Of a DNA stretch of 64,000 bases, positions 44,901 through 59,190 are shown one piece after another. The DNA lies in contig CM057147.1 in the NCBI GenBank assembly GCA_029964075.1, forward strand, positions 19,861,513-19,925,512, read 5' to 3'. The notes under the pieces are model-generated. The model ran no database searches. It saw only the letters and a program-made list of their open reading frames with translations, and had not been told where the DNA came from. This stretch comes from Patiria pectinifera (taxonomy: Eukaryota > Echinodermata > Asteroidea > Valvatida > Asterinidae). A program made the translations under genes and the position numbers. The number at the start of each line of letters is the position of its first letter. Within the stretch, counting starts at the first letter, position 1.

Positions 44901-47900
44901 TTTACCCAAAAAGAAATAAAATTTTAAAATGTAAAATTCCCACCCTGGATTTGAACCCGCAACCTCCAGATTTAGAGTCAGCAGTCCGTACCATTGGACT
45001 AAGCATAATTTCACACTTTTTGTGGTTACGAAATTGACTATAAAGTTTCAATTTACCCCAAAAGAAATAAAATTTTAAAATATAAAATTCCCACCCTGGA
45101 TTTGAACCTGCAACCTTCAGATTTAGAGTCTGCAGTCTGAACCACTGCACTAAACATAATTTCATGCTTTTTAGTGGTTACAAAATTAACTATAAAGTTT
45201 CAATTTACCCCAAAAGAAATAAAATTTTAAAATATAAAATACCCACCCTGGATTTGAACCCACAACCTTCAGATTTAGAGTCAGCAGTCTAAACCACTGC
45301 ACTAAGCATAATTTCACACTTTTTGTGGTTACGAAATTAACTATAAAGTTTCAATTTACCCAAAAAGAAATAATATTTTTAAAATATAAAATTCCCACCC
45401 TGGATTTGAACCCACAACCTTCAGATTGAGAGTCAGCAGTCCGTACCACTGCACTCAGCATAATTTCATGCTTTTTGTGGTTACGAAATTATTTATAAAG
45501 TTTCAATTTACCCCAAAAGAAATAAAATTTTAAAATATAAAATTCCCAACCTGGATTTGAACCCGCAACCTCCAGATTTAGAGTCAGCAGTCCCTACCAT
45601 TGGACTAAGCATAATTTCACACTTTAAGAGGTTACCAAATTAACTATAAAGTTCCAATTCACCCCAAAAGAAATAAAATTTAAAAATGTAAAATTCCCAC
45701 CCTGGATTTGAACCTGCAACCTTCAGATTTAGAGTCAGCAGTCTTAACCACTGCACTAAGCATAATTTCACACTTTTTAGTGGTTACCAAATTGACTATA
45801 AAGTTTCAATTTACCCCAAAAGAAATAAAATTTTAAAATATAAAATTCCCACCCTGGATTTGAACCTGCAACCTTCAGATTTAGAGTCTGCAGTCTGAAC
45901 CACTGCACTAAGCATAATTTCACACTTTTTAGTGGTTACGAAATTAACTATAAAGTTTCAATTTACCCCAAAAGAAATAAAATTTTAAAATGTAAAATTC
46001 CCACCTGGGATTTGAACCCGCAACCTTCAGATTTAGAGTCAGCAGTCTCAACCTCGGCACTTACCATGATTTCACACTCTTTATGTTTACGAAATCAACT
46101 ATAAAGTTTCAATTGAGCCAAAAAGAATAAAAATTTAAAATGTAAAATTCCCACCCTGGATTTGAACCCACAACCTTTAGATTTAGAGTCAGCAGTCTGA
46201 ACCACAGCACTAAGCATGATTTCACACTTTTTAGTGGTTACGAAATTAACTATAAAGTTTCAATTTACCCCAAAAGAAATACAATTTTAAAATATAAAAT
46301 TCCCACCCTGGATTTGAACCCGCAACCTTCAGATTTAGAGTCAGCAGTCTGAGCCACTGCACTAAGTAATATTTCACACTTTTTAGTGGTTACGAAATTA
46401 ACTATAAAATTTCAATTTACCCAAAAAGAAATAAAATTTTAAAATCTAAAATTCCCACCCTGGATTTGAACCCACAACCTTCAGATTTAGAGTCAGCAGT
46501 CTGAACCACTGCACTAAGCATAATTTCACACTTTTTAGTGGTTACAAAATTAACTATAAAGTTTCAATTTACCCAAAAAGAAATAAAATTTTAAAATGTA
46601 AAATTCCCACCCTGGATTTGAACCCGCAACCTCCAGATTTAGAGTCAGCAGTCTGAACCACTGCACTAAGCATAATTTCACACTTTTTGTGGTTACGAAA
46701 TTGACTATAAAGTTTCAATTTACCCAAAAAGAAATAAAATTTTAAAATATAAAATTCCCATCCTGGATTTGAACCCGCAACCTTCAGATTTAGAGTCAGC
46801 AGTCTAAACCACTGCACTAAGCATAATTTCACACTTTTTGTGGTTACGAAATTAACTATAAAGTTTCAATTTACCCCAAAAGAAATAAAATTTTAAAATA
46901 TAAAATTCCCATCCTGGATTTGAACCCGCAACCTCCAGATTTAGAGTCAGCAGTCCGTACCACTGCACTAAGCATAATTTCATGCTTTTTGTGGTTACGA
47001 AATTGACTATAAAGTTTCAATTTACCCCAAAAGGAATACAATTATGAAATCAAAAATTCCCAACCTGGATTTGCACCCACAACATTCAGATTTAGAGTCA
47101 GAGGTCTGAACCACTGAACTAATCACAATTTCACACGATAAAGTGGTAACGAAATTAACTATAAAGTTTCAATTTACCCCAAAAGAAATAAAAAAAATTT
47201 TAAAATGTAAAATTCCCACCCTGGATTTGAACCTGCAACCTTCAGATTTAGAGTCAGCAGTCTAAACCACTGCACTAAGCATAATTTCACACTTTTTTGT
47301 GGTTACGAAATTAACTATAAAGTTTCAATTTACCCAAAAAGAAATAAAATTTTAAAATATAAAATTCCCACCCTGGATTTGAACCCGCAACCTCCAGATT
47401 TAGAGTCAGCAGTCCGTACCATTGGACTAAGCATAATTTCACACTTTTTAGTGGTTACGAAATTGACTATAAAGTTTCAATTTACCCAAAAAGAAATAAA
47501 ATTTTAAAATGTAAAATTCCCATCCTGGATTTGAACCCGCAACCTCCAGATTTAGAGTCAGCAGTCTGAACCACTGCACTAAGCATAATTTCACACTTTT
47601 TGTGGTTACGAAATTGACAATAAAGTTTCAATTTACCCAAAAAGAAATAATATTTTTAAAATGTTAAATTCCCACCCTGGATTTGAACCCGCAACCTTCA
47701 GATTTAGAGTCAGCAGTCTGAACCACTGCACTAAGCATGATTTCATGCTTTTTGTGGTTACGAAATTAACTATAAAGTTTCAATTTACCCCAAAAGAAAT
47801 AAAATTTTAAAATATAAAATTCCCACCCTGGATTTGAACCCACAACCTTCAGATTTAGAGTCAGCAGTCTAAACCACTGCACTAAGCATAATTTCACACT

Positions 47901-50900
47901 TTTTTGTGATTACGAAATTAACTATAAAGTTTCAATTTACCCCAAAAGAAATAAAATTTTAAAATATAAAATTCCCACCCTGGATTTGAACCTGCAACCT
48001 TCAGATTTAGAGTCTGCAGTCTGAACCACTGCACTAAGCATAATTTCATGCTTTTTAGTGGTTACAAAATTAACTATAAAGTTTCAATTTACCCAAAAAG
48101 AAGTAAAATTTTAAAATGTAAAATTCCCATCCTGGGTTGAACCCGCAACCTCCAGATTTAGAGTCAGCAGTCTGAACCACTGCACTAAGCATGATTTCAT
48201 GCTTTTTGTGGTTACGAAATTAACTATAAAGTTTCAATTCACCCCAAAAGAAACAAAATTTTAATATCTAAAATTCCCACCCTGGATCTGAACCCGCAAC
48301 CTTCAGATTTAGAGTCAGCAGTCTGAACCACTGCACTAAGCATGATTTCATGCTTTTTGTGGTTACGAAATTAACTATAAAGTTTCAATTTACCCCAAAA
48401 GAAATAAAATTTTAAAATATAAAATTCCCACCCTGGATTTGAACCCACAACCTTCAGATTTAGAGTCAGCAGTCCGTACCACTGCACTAAGCATAATTTC
48501 ACACTTTTTTGTGGTTACGAAATTAACTATAAAGTTTCAATTTACCCAAAAAGAAATAAAATTTTAAAATATAAAATTCCCACCCTGGATTTGAACCCGC
48601 AACCTCCAGATTTAGAGTCAGCAGTCCGTACCATTGGACTAAGCATAATTTCACACTTTTGAGTGGTTACGAAATTGACTATAAAGTTTCAATTTACCCA
48701 AAAAGAAATAAAATTTTAATATCTAAAATTCCCACCCTGGATTTGAACCTGCAACCTTCAGATTTAGAGTCTGCAGTCTGAACCACTGCACTAAGCATAA
48801 TTTCATGCTTTTTAGTGGTTACAAAATTAACTATAAAGTTTCAATTTACCCAAAAAGAAATAAAATTTTAAAATGTAAAATTCCCATCCTGGATTTGAAC
48901 CCGCAACCTCCAGATTTAGAGTCAGCAGTCTGAACCACTGCACTAAGCATAATTTCACACTTTTTGTGGTTACGAAATTAACTATAAAGTTTCAATTTAC
49001 CCAAAAAGAAATAAAATTTTAAAATGTAAAATTCCCACCCTGGATTTGAACCCACAACCTTCAGATTTAGAGTCAGCAGTCTGAACCACTGCACTAAGCA
49101 TAATTTCATGCTTTTTGTGGTTACGAAATTAACTATAAAGTTTCAATTTACCCCAAAAGAAATAAAATTTTAAAATATAAAATTCCCACCCTGGATTTGA
49201 ACCCACAACCTTCAGATTTAGAGTCAGCAGTCTAAACCACTGCACTAAGCATAATTTCACACTTTTTGTGGTTACGAAATTAACTATAAAGTTTCAATTT
49301 ACCCAAAAAGAAATAAAATTTTAAAATATAAAATTCCCACCCTGGATTTGAACCCGCAACCTCCAGATTTAGAGTCAGCAGTCCGTACCATTGGACTAAG
49401 CATAATTTCACACTTTTGAGTGGTTACGAAATTGACTATAAAGTTTCAATTTACCCAAAAAGAAATAAAATTTTAATATCTAAAATTCCCACCCTGGATT
49501 TGAACCTGCAACCTTCAGATTTAGAGTCTGCAGTCTGAACCACTGCACTAAGCATAATTTCATGCTTTTTAGTGGTTACAAAATTAACTATAAAGCTTCA
49601 ATTTACCCAAAAAGAAGTAAAATTTTAAAATGTAAAATTCCCACCCTGGATTTGAACCCGCAACCTCCAGATTTAGAGTCAGCAGTCTGAACCACTGCAC
49701 TAAGCATGATTTCATGCTTTTTGTGGTTACGAAATTAACTATAAAGTTTCAATTTACCCCAAAAGAAATAAAATTTTAAAATATAAAATTCCCACCCTGG
49801 ATTTGAACCCACAACCTTCAGATTTAGAGTCAGCAGTCTAAACCACTGCACTAAGCATAATTTCACACTTTTTAGTGGTTACGAAATTAACTATAAAGTT
49901 TCAATTTACCCAAAAAGAAATAAAATTTTAAAATGTAAAATTCCCACCCTGGATTTGAACCCGCAACCTTCAGATTTAGAGTCAGCAGTCTGAACCACTG
50001 CACTAAGCATAATTTCACACTTTTTAGTGGTTACGAAATTGACTATAAAGTTTCAATTTACCCAAAAAGAAATAAAATTTTAAAATCTAAAATTCCCACC
50101 TTGGATTTGAACCCACAACCTTCAGATTGAGAGTGAGCAGTCCGTACCATTGGACTAAGCATAATTTCACACTTTTTAGTGGTTACGAAATTAACTATAA
50201 AGTTTCAATTTACCACAAAAGAAATAAAATTTAAAAGTTTAAAATTCCCACCCTGGATTTGAACCTGCAACCTTCAGATTTAGAGTCAGCAGTCTTAACC
50301 ACTGCACTAAGCATAATTTTACACTTTTTAGTGGTTACGAAATAGACTATAAAGTTTCAATTTACCCAAAAAGAAATAAAATTATAATATCTAAAATTCC
50401 CATCCTGGATCTGAACCCGCAACCTTCAGATTTAGAGTCAGCAGTCTGAACCACTGCACTAAGCATGATTTCATGCTTTTTGTGGTTACGAAATTAACTA
50501 TAAAGTTTCAATTTACCCCAAAAGAAATAAAATTTTAAAATATAAAATTCCCACCCTGGATTTGAACCCACAACCTCCAGATTTAGAGTCAGCAGTCCGT
50601 ACCATTGGACTAAGCATAATTTCACACTTTTGAGTGGTTACGAAATTAACTATAAAGTTTCAATTTACCCAAAAAGAAATAAAATTTTAAAATGTAAAAT
50701 TCCCACCCTGGATTTGAACCCGCAACCTCCAGATTTAGAGTCAGCAGTCTGAACCACTGCACTAAGCATAATTTCACACTTTTTAGTGGTTACGAAATTA
50801 ACTATAAAGTTTCAATTTACCCCAAAAGAAATAAAATTTTAAAATATAAAATTCCCACCCTGGATTTGAACCCACAACCTTCAGATTTAGAGTCAGCAGT

Positions 50901-53900
50901 CCGTACCATTGGACTAAGCATAATTTCACACTTTTTAGTGGTTACGAAATTAACTATAAAGTTTCAATTTACCAGAAAAGAATAAAATTTAACAATTTCA
51001 AATTCCCACCCTGGATTTGAACCTGCAACCTTCATACTTAGAGTCAGCAGTCTTAACCACTGCACTAAGCATAATTTCACACTTTTTAGTGGTTACAAAA
51101 TTGACTATAAAGTTTCAATTTACCCAAAAAGAAATAAAATTTTAAAATCTAAAATTCCCATCCTGGATCTGAACCCGCAACCTTCAGATTTAGAGTCAGC
51201 AGTCTGAACCACTGCACTAAGCATGATTTCATGCTTTTTGTGGTTACGAAATTAACTATAAAGTTTCAATTTACCCCAAAAGAAATAAAATTTTAAAATA
51301 TAAAATTCCCACCCTGGATTTGAACCCACAACCTTCAGATTTAGAGTCAGCAGTCTAAACCACTGCACTAAGCATAATTTCACACTTTTTGTGGTTACAA
51401 AATTAACTATAAAGTTTCAGTTTACCCAAAAAGAAATTAAATTTTAAAATGTAAAACTCCCACCCTGGATTTGAACCCACAACCTCCAGATTTAGAGTCA
51501 GCAGTCTGAACCACTGCACTAAGCATGATTTCATGCTTTTTGTGGTTACGAAATTAACTATAAAGTTTCAATTCACCCCAAAAGAAACAAAATTTTAATA
51601 TCTAAAATTCCCACCCTGGATCTGAACCCGCAACCTTCAGATTTAGAGTCAGCAGTCTGAACCACTGCACTAAGCATGATTTCATGCTTTTTGTGGTTAC
51701 GAAATTAACTATAAAGTTTCAATTTACCCAAAAAGAAATAATATTTTTAAAATGTTAAATTCCCACCCTGGATTTGAACCCACAACCTTCAGATTTAGAG
51801 TCAGCAGTCTGAACCACTGCACTAAGCATAATTTCATGCTTTTTGTGGTTACGAAATTAACTATAAAGTTTCAATTTACCCCAAAAGAAATAAAATTTTA
51901 AAATATAAAATTCCCACCCTGGATTTGAACCCGCAACCTTCAGATTTAGAGTCAGCAGTCCGTACCACTGCACTAAGCATAATTTCACACTTTTTAGTGG
52001 TTACGAAATTAACTATAAAGTTTCAATTTACCCAAAAAGAAATAAAATTTTAAAATCTAAAATTCCCACCCTGGATTTGAACCTGCAACCTTCAGATTTA
52101 GAGTCAGCAGTCTGAACCACTGCACTAAGCATAATTTCACACTTTTTAGTGGTTACAAAATTAACTATAAAGTTTCAATTTACCCCAAAAGAAATAAAAT
52201 TTTAAAATGTAAAATTCCCACCCTGGATTTGAACCCGCAACCTTCAGATTTAGAGTCAGCAGTCTGAACCACTGCACTAAGCATAATTTCATGCTTTTTG
52301 TGGTTACGAAATTAACTATAAAGTTTCAATTTACCCCAAAAGAAATAAAATTTTAAAATATAAAATTCCCACCCTGGATTTGAACCCACAACCTTCAGAT
52401 TTAGAGTCAGCAGTCTAAACCACTGCACTAAGCATAATTTCACACTTTTTTGTGGTTACGAAATTAACTATAAAGTTTCAATTTACCCAAAAAGAAATAA
52501 AATTTTAAAATATAAAATTCCCACCCTGGATTTGAACCCACAACCTTCAGATTGAGAGTCAGCAGTCCGTACCACTGCACTCAGCATAATTTCATGCTTT
52601 TTGTGGTTACGAAATTATTTATAAAGTTTCAATTTACCCCAAAAGAAATAAAATTTTAAAATATAAAATTCCCACCCTGGATTTGAACCCGCAACCTCCA
52701 GATTTAGAGTCAGCAGTCCGTACCATTGGACTAAGCATAATTTCACACTTTTGAGTGGTTACGAAATTGACTATAAAGTTTCAATTTACCCAAAAAGAAA
52801 TAAAATTTTAATATCTAAAATTCCCACCCTGGATTTGAACCTGCAACCTTCAGATTTAGAGTCTGCAGTCTGAACCACTGCACTAAGCATAATTTCATGC
52901 TTTTTAGTGGTTACAAAATTAACTATAAAGTTTCAATTTACCCAAAAAGAAATAAAATTTTAAAATGTAAAATTCCCATCCTGGATTTGAACCCGCAACC
53001 TCCAGATTTAGAGTCAGCAGTCTGAACCACTGCACTAAGCATAATTTCACACTTTTTGTGGTTACGAAATTGACTATAAAGTTTCAATTTACCCAAAAAG
53101 AAATAATATTTTTAAAATGTTAAATTCCCACCCTGGATTTGAACCCACAACCTTCAGATTGAGAGTCAGCAGTCCGTACCACTGCACTAAGCATAATTTC
53201 GTGCTTTTTGTGGTTACGAAATTATTTATAAAGTTTCAATTTACCCCAAAAGAAATAAAATTTTAAAATATAAAATTCCCACCCTGGATTTGAAACCGCA
53301 ACCTCCAGATTTAGAGTCAGCAGTCCGTACCATTGGACTAAGCATAATTTCACACTTTTGAGTGGTTACGAAATTGACTATAAAGTTTCAATTTACCCAA
53401 AAAGAAATAAAATTTTAAAATGTAAAATTCCCTTCCTGGAATTGAACCCGCAACCTCCAGATTTAGAGTCAGCAGTCTGAACCACTGCACTAAGCATAAT
53501 TTCACAACTTTTTGTGGTTACGAAATTGACTATAAAGTTTCAATTTACCCCAAAAGAAATAAAATTTTAAAATATAAAATTCCCATCCTGGATTTGAACC
53601 CGCAACCTCCAGATTTAGCGTCAGCAGTCCGTACCATTGGACTAAGCATAATTTCACACTTTTTAGTGGTTACGAAATTAACTATAAAGTTTCAATTTAC
53701 CAGAAAAGAATAAAATTTAACAATTTCAAATTCCCACCCTGGATTTGAACCTGCAACCTTCATACTTAGAGTCAGCAGTCTTAACCACTGCACTAAGCAT
53801 AATTTCACACTTTTTAGTGGTTACAAAATTGACTATAAAGTTTCAATTTACCCAAAAAGAAATAAAATTTTAAAATCTAAAATTCCCATCCTGGATCTGA

Positions 53901-56900
53901 ACCCGCAACCTTCAGATTTAGAGTCAGCAGTCTGAACCACTGCACTAAGCATGATTTCGTGCTTTTTGTGGTTACGAAATTAACTATAAAGTTTCAATTT
54001 ACCCCAAAAGAAATAAAATTTTAAAATATAAAATTCCCACCCTGGATTTGAACCCACAACCTTCAGATTTAGAGTCAGCAGTCTAAACCACTGCACTAAG
54101 CATAATTTCACACTTTTTGTGGTTACAAAATTAACTATAAAGTTTCAATTTACCCAAAAAGAAATACAATTTTAAAATCTAAAATTCCCACCCCGGATTT
54201 GAACCCACAACCTTCAGATTTAGAGTCAGCAGTCTAAACCACTGCACTATGCATAATTTCACACTTTTTGTGATTACGAAAATTAACTATAAAGTTTCAA
54301 TTTACCCCAAAAGAAATAAAATGTTAATATCTAAAATTCCCACCCTGGATTTGAACCTGCAACCTTCAGATTTAGGGTCAGAAGTCTGAACCACTGCACT
54401 AAGCATGATTTCATGCTTTTTGTGGTTACGAAATTAACTATAAAGTTTCAATTCACCCCAAAAGAAACAAAATTTTTAAAATGTTAAATTCCCACCCTGG
54501 ATTTGAACCCACAAACTTCAGATTGAGAGTCAGCAGTCCGTACCACTGCACTAAGCATAATTTCATGCTGTTTGTGGTTACGAAATTATTGATAAAGTTT
54601 CAATTTACCCCAAAAGAAATAAAATTTTAAAATATAAAATTGCCACCCTGGATTTGAAACCACAACCTCCAGATTTAGAGTCAGCAGTCCGTACCACTGC
54701 ACTAAGCATAATTTCATGCTTTTTGTGGTTACGAAATTGACTATAAAGTTTCAATTTACCCCAAAAGAAATAAAATTTTAAAATATAAAATTCCCATCCT
54801 GGATTTGAACCCGCAACCTCCAGATTTAGCGTCAGCAGTCCGTACCATTGGACTAAGCATAATTTCACACTTTTTAGTGGTTACGAAATTAACTATCAAG
54901 TTTCAATTTACCACAAAAGAATAAAATTTAACAATTTCAAATTCCCACCCTGGATTTGAACCTGCAACCTTCAGATTTAGAGTCAGCAGTCTTAACCACT
55001 GCACTAAGCATAATTTCACACTTTTTAGTGGTTACAAAATTGACTATAAAGTTTCAATTTACCCAAAAAGAAATAAAATTTTAAAATGTAAAATTCCCAT
55101 CCTGGATTTGAACCCGCAACCTCCAGATTTAGAGTCAGCAGTCTGAACCACTGCACTAAGCATAATTTCACAACTTTTTGTGGTTACGAAATTGACTATA
55201 AAGTTTCAATTTACCCAAAAAGAAATAATATTTTTAAAATGTTAAATTCCCACCCTGGATTTGAACCCACAACCTTCAGATTGAGAGTCAGCAGTCCGTA
55301 CCACTGCACTAAGCATAATTTCATGCTTTTTGTGGTTACGAAATTGACTATAAAGTTTCAATTTACCCCAAAAGAAATAAAATTTTAAAATATAAAATTC
55401 CCATCCTGGATTTGAACCCGCAACCTCCAGATTTAGCGTCAGCAGTCCGTACCATTGGACTAAGCATAATTTCACACTTTTTAGTGGTTACGAAATTGAC
55501 AATAAAGTTTCAATTTACCCAAAAAGAAATAATATTTTTAAAATGTTAAATTCCCACCCTGGATCTGAACCCGCAACCTTCAGATTTAGAGTCAGCAGTC
55601 TGAAGCACTGCACTAAGCATGATTTCATGCTTTTTGTGGTTACGAAATTAACTATAAAGTTTCAATTTACCCCAAAAGAAATAAAATTTTAAAATATAAA
55701 ATTCCCACCCTGGATTTGAACCCACAACCTTCAGATTTAGAGTCAGCAGTCTAAACCACTGCACTAAGCATAATTTCACACTTTTTAGTGGTTACGAAAT
55801 TAACTATTAAGTTTCAGTTTACCCAAAAAGAAATCAAATTTTAAAATGTAAAATTCCCACCCTGGATTTGAACCCGCAACCTCCAGTTTTAGAGTCAGCA
55901 GTCCATACCATTGGACTAAGCATAATTTCACACTTTTTAGTGGTTACGAAATTGACAATAAAGTTTCAATTTACCCAAAAAGAAATAATATTTTTAAAAT
56001 GTTAAATTCCCACCCTGGATTTGAACCTGCAACCTTCAGATTTAGAGTCAGCAGTCTGAACCATTGCACTAAGCATAATTTCATGCTTTTTGTGGTGACG
56101 AAATTAACTATAAAGTTTCAATTTACCACAAAAGAATAAAATTTAACAATTTCAAATTCCCACCCTGGATTTGAACCTGCAACCTTCAGATTTAGAGTCA
56201 GCAGTCTTAACCACTGCACTAAGCATAATTTCACACTTTTTAGTGGTTACAAAATTGACTATAAAGTTTCAATTTACCCAAAAAGAAATAAAATTTTAAT
56301 ATCTAAAATTCCCATTCTGGATCTGAACCCGCAACCTTCAGATTGAGAGGGAGCAGTCCGTACCATTGGACTAAGCATAATTTCACACTTTTTAGTGGTT
56401 ACGAAATTAACTATAAAGTTTCAATTTACCACAAAAGAATAAAATTTAACAATTTCAAATTCCCACCCTGGATTTGAACCTGCAACCTTCAGATTTAGAG
56501 TCAGCAGTCTTAACCACTGCACTAAGCATAATTTCACACTTTTTGTGGTTATGAAATTAACTATTAAGTTTCAGTTTACCCAAAAAGAAATTAAATTTTA
56601 AAATGTAAAATTCCCACCCTGGATTTGAACCCACAACCTCCAGATTTAGAGTCAGCAGTCTGAACCACTGCACTAAGCATGATTTCATGCTTTTTAGTGG
56701 TTACGAAATTAACTATAAAGTTTCAATTTACCCCAAAAGAAATAAAATTTTAAAATGTAAAATTCCCACCCTGGATTTGAACCTGCAACCTTCAGATTTA
56801 GAGTCAGCAGTCTGTACCATTGGACTAAGCATAATTTCACACTTTTTAGTGGTTACGAAATTAACTATAAAGTTTCAATTTACCCAAAAAGAAATAAAAT

Positions 56901-58975
56901 TTTAAAATGTAAAATTCCCACCCTGGATTTGAACCCACAACCTTCAGATTTAGAGTCAGCAGTCCGTACCATTGGACTAAGCATAATTTCACACTTTTTA
57001 GTGGTTACGAAATTAACTATAAAGTTTCAATTTACCCAAAAAGAAATAAAATTTTAAAATGTAAAATTCCCACCCTGGATTTGAACCTGCAACCTTCAGA
57101 TTTAGAGTCAGCAGTCTGAACCACTGCACTAAGCATAATTTCATGCTTTTTGTGGTGACGAAATTAACTATAAAGTTTCAATTTACCCAAAAAGAAATAA
57201 AATTTTAATATCTAAAATTCCCATCCTGGATCTGAACCCGCAACCTTCAGATTTAGAGTCAGCAGTCTGAACCACTGCACTAAGCATGATTTCATGCTTT
57301 TTGTGGTTACGAAATTAACTATAAAGTTTCAATTTACCCCAAAAGAAATAAAATTTTAAAATGTAAAATTCCCACCCTGGATTTGAACCCACAACCTTCA
57401 GATTGAGAGTGAGCAGTCCGTACCATTGGACTAAGCATAATTTCACACTTTTTAGTGGTTACGAAATTAACTATAAAGTTTCAATTTACCACAAAAGAAA
57501 TAAAATTTAACAATTTAAAATTCCCACCCTGGATTTGAACCTGCAACCTTCAGATTTAGAGTCAGCAGTCTGAACCACTGCACTAAGCATAATTTTACAC
57601 TTTTTATTGGTTACGAAATTGACTATAAAGTTTCAATTTACCCAAAAAGAAATAAAATTTTAATATCTAAAATTCCCATCCTGGATCTGAACCCGCAACC
57701 TTCAGATTTAGAGTCAGCATTCTGAACCACTGCACTAAGCATGATTTCATGTTTTTTAGTGGTTACGAAATTAACTATAAAGTTTCAATTTAACCCAAAA
57801 CAAATACAATTTTAAAATATAAAATTCTCACCCTGGATTTGAACCTGCAACCTTCAGATTTAGAGTCAGCAGTCTAAACCACTGCACTAAGCATAATTTC
57901 ACACTTTTTGTGGTTACGAAATTAACTATAAAGTTTCAGTTTACCCAAAAAGAAATAAAACTTTAAAATGATAAATTCCAACCCTGGATTTGAACCCACA
58001 ACCTCCAGATTTAGAGTCAGCAGTCCATACCATTGGACTAAGCATAATTTCACACTTTTTAGTGATTACAAAATTAACTATAAAGTTTCAATTTACCCCA
58101 AAAGAAATAAAATTTTAAAATGTAAAATTCCCACCCTGGATTTGAACCCACAACCTCCAGATTTAGAGTCAGCAGTTCGTACCATTGGACTAAGCATAAT
58201 TTCACACTTTTTAGTGGTTACGAAATTGACAATAAAGTTTCAATTTACCCAAAAAGAAATAATATTTTTAAAATGTGTAATTCCCACCCTGGATTTGAAC
58301 CCACAACCTACAGATTTAGAGTCAGCAGTCTGAACCACTGCACTAAGCATAATTTCATGCTTTTTGTGGTGACGAAATTAACTATAAAGTTTCAATTTAC
58401 ACCAAAAGAAATAAAATTTTAAAATGTAAAATTCCCACCCTGAATTTGAACCCGCAACCTCCAGATTTAGAGCCAGCAGTCCGTACCACTGCACTAAGCA
58501 TAATTTCATGATTTTCAAGGGTTACGAAATTAACTATAAAGTTTCAATTTACCTAAAAAGAAATACAATTTTAAATGTAACATTCCCACCCCGGATTTGA
58601 ACCCACAACCTTCAGATTTAGAGTCAGCAGTCTGAACCACTGCACTTAGCCTAATTTCATGCTTTTTAGTGGTTTCAAAATTAACTATAAAGTTTCAATT
58701 TACCCAAAAAGAAATAAAATTTTAATATCTAAAATTCCCACCCTGGATTTGAACCCATAACCTTCAGATTTAGAGTCAGCAGTCCGTACCATTGGACTAA
58801 GCATAATTTTACACTTTTAGTGGTTACAAAATTAACTATAAAGTTTCAATTTACCCAAAAAGAAATAAAATTTAAAATCTAAAATCCCCGCCCGCCCAGC
58901 ATCGAACATGCAACCTTCAGATTTAAAGTCACCAGTCCGAACATAGCAAAAAGTATAATTTCACACTATTTAGTG
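35987..58975 (-). repeat. tRNA-like satellite, array 2 (about 152 units of about 150 bp)
   Basis: It continues the same satellite after the LINE. Counting the recurring gtcagcag gives spacings of 151-152 bp at 36141, 36293, 36445 and 36596. Unit types are mixed, with signs of higher-order repeats: the taatatctga variant recurs at 38231 and 39604 (about nine units), and the gagtctgcag variant recurs near 44825, 48769, 49526 and 52860. Units near 58860-58975 are degraded, marking the array edge. Minus-strand open frames of 60-120 codons (with GSNPGW) come from units that happen to lack stops and are not genes. Confidence 0.9.
42664..42728 (-). ncRNA. Representative tRNA-like unit of the satellite
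   Basis: On the minus strand, TAGTGCAGTGG (42715-42725) fits the A-box pattern TRGYNNARNNG and GGTTCAAATCC (42671-42681) fits the B-box pattern GGTTCRANTCC. Between them lies CTCTAAA, placed like an anticodon loop (formal anticodon CTA). The D and T stems pair poorly and the acceptor stem does not form, so it is a tRNA relic, closest by eye to Gln- or Lys-type tRNAs, and not a working tRNA. T-runs beyond the B box could terminate Pol III. Transcription is not shown by sequence alone. Confidence 0.45.
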
Positions 58976-59180
58976 ATCTGATTGTTGTTGTTACAGTTAA
59001 TGATTTTTTTATTTCCATTAAATATTGGGGCGTTCATGTTTGCTTTTACAATAATTTACAAACTTTTCAGATTATTTTTATCTAATTAATTTCGTATGAT
59101 TAATGTATGTAATTTCTTTTGGCACAATTTACTTAGCTGTTCAAGAAACTGCGCAAGGTGGGAATTTGTACTTAATTTTA
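58976..59180. other. Boundary after the satellite, no gene
   Basis: AT-rich, unique-looking sequence. Confidence 0.4.
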
Positions 59181-59190
59181 AACCAGGGTT

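Noticed and set aside
26280..58975. CRISPR-like array
   Set aside because: Repeats are about 150 bp and contiguous without unique spacers, and the sequence is animal.
26280..58975. Functional tRNA gene cluster
   Set aside because: A and B boxes are kept, but D, T and acceptor stems do not pair, so mature tRNA is unlikely.
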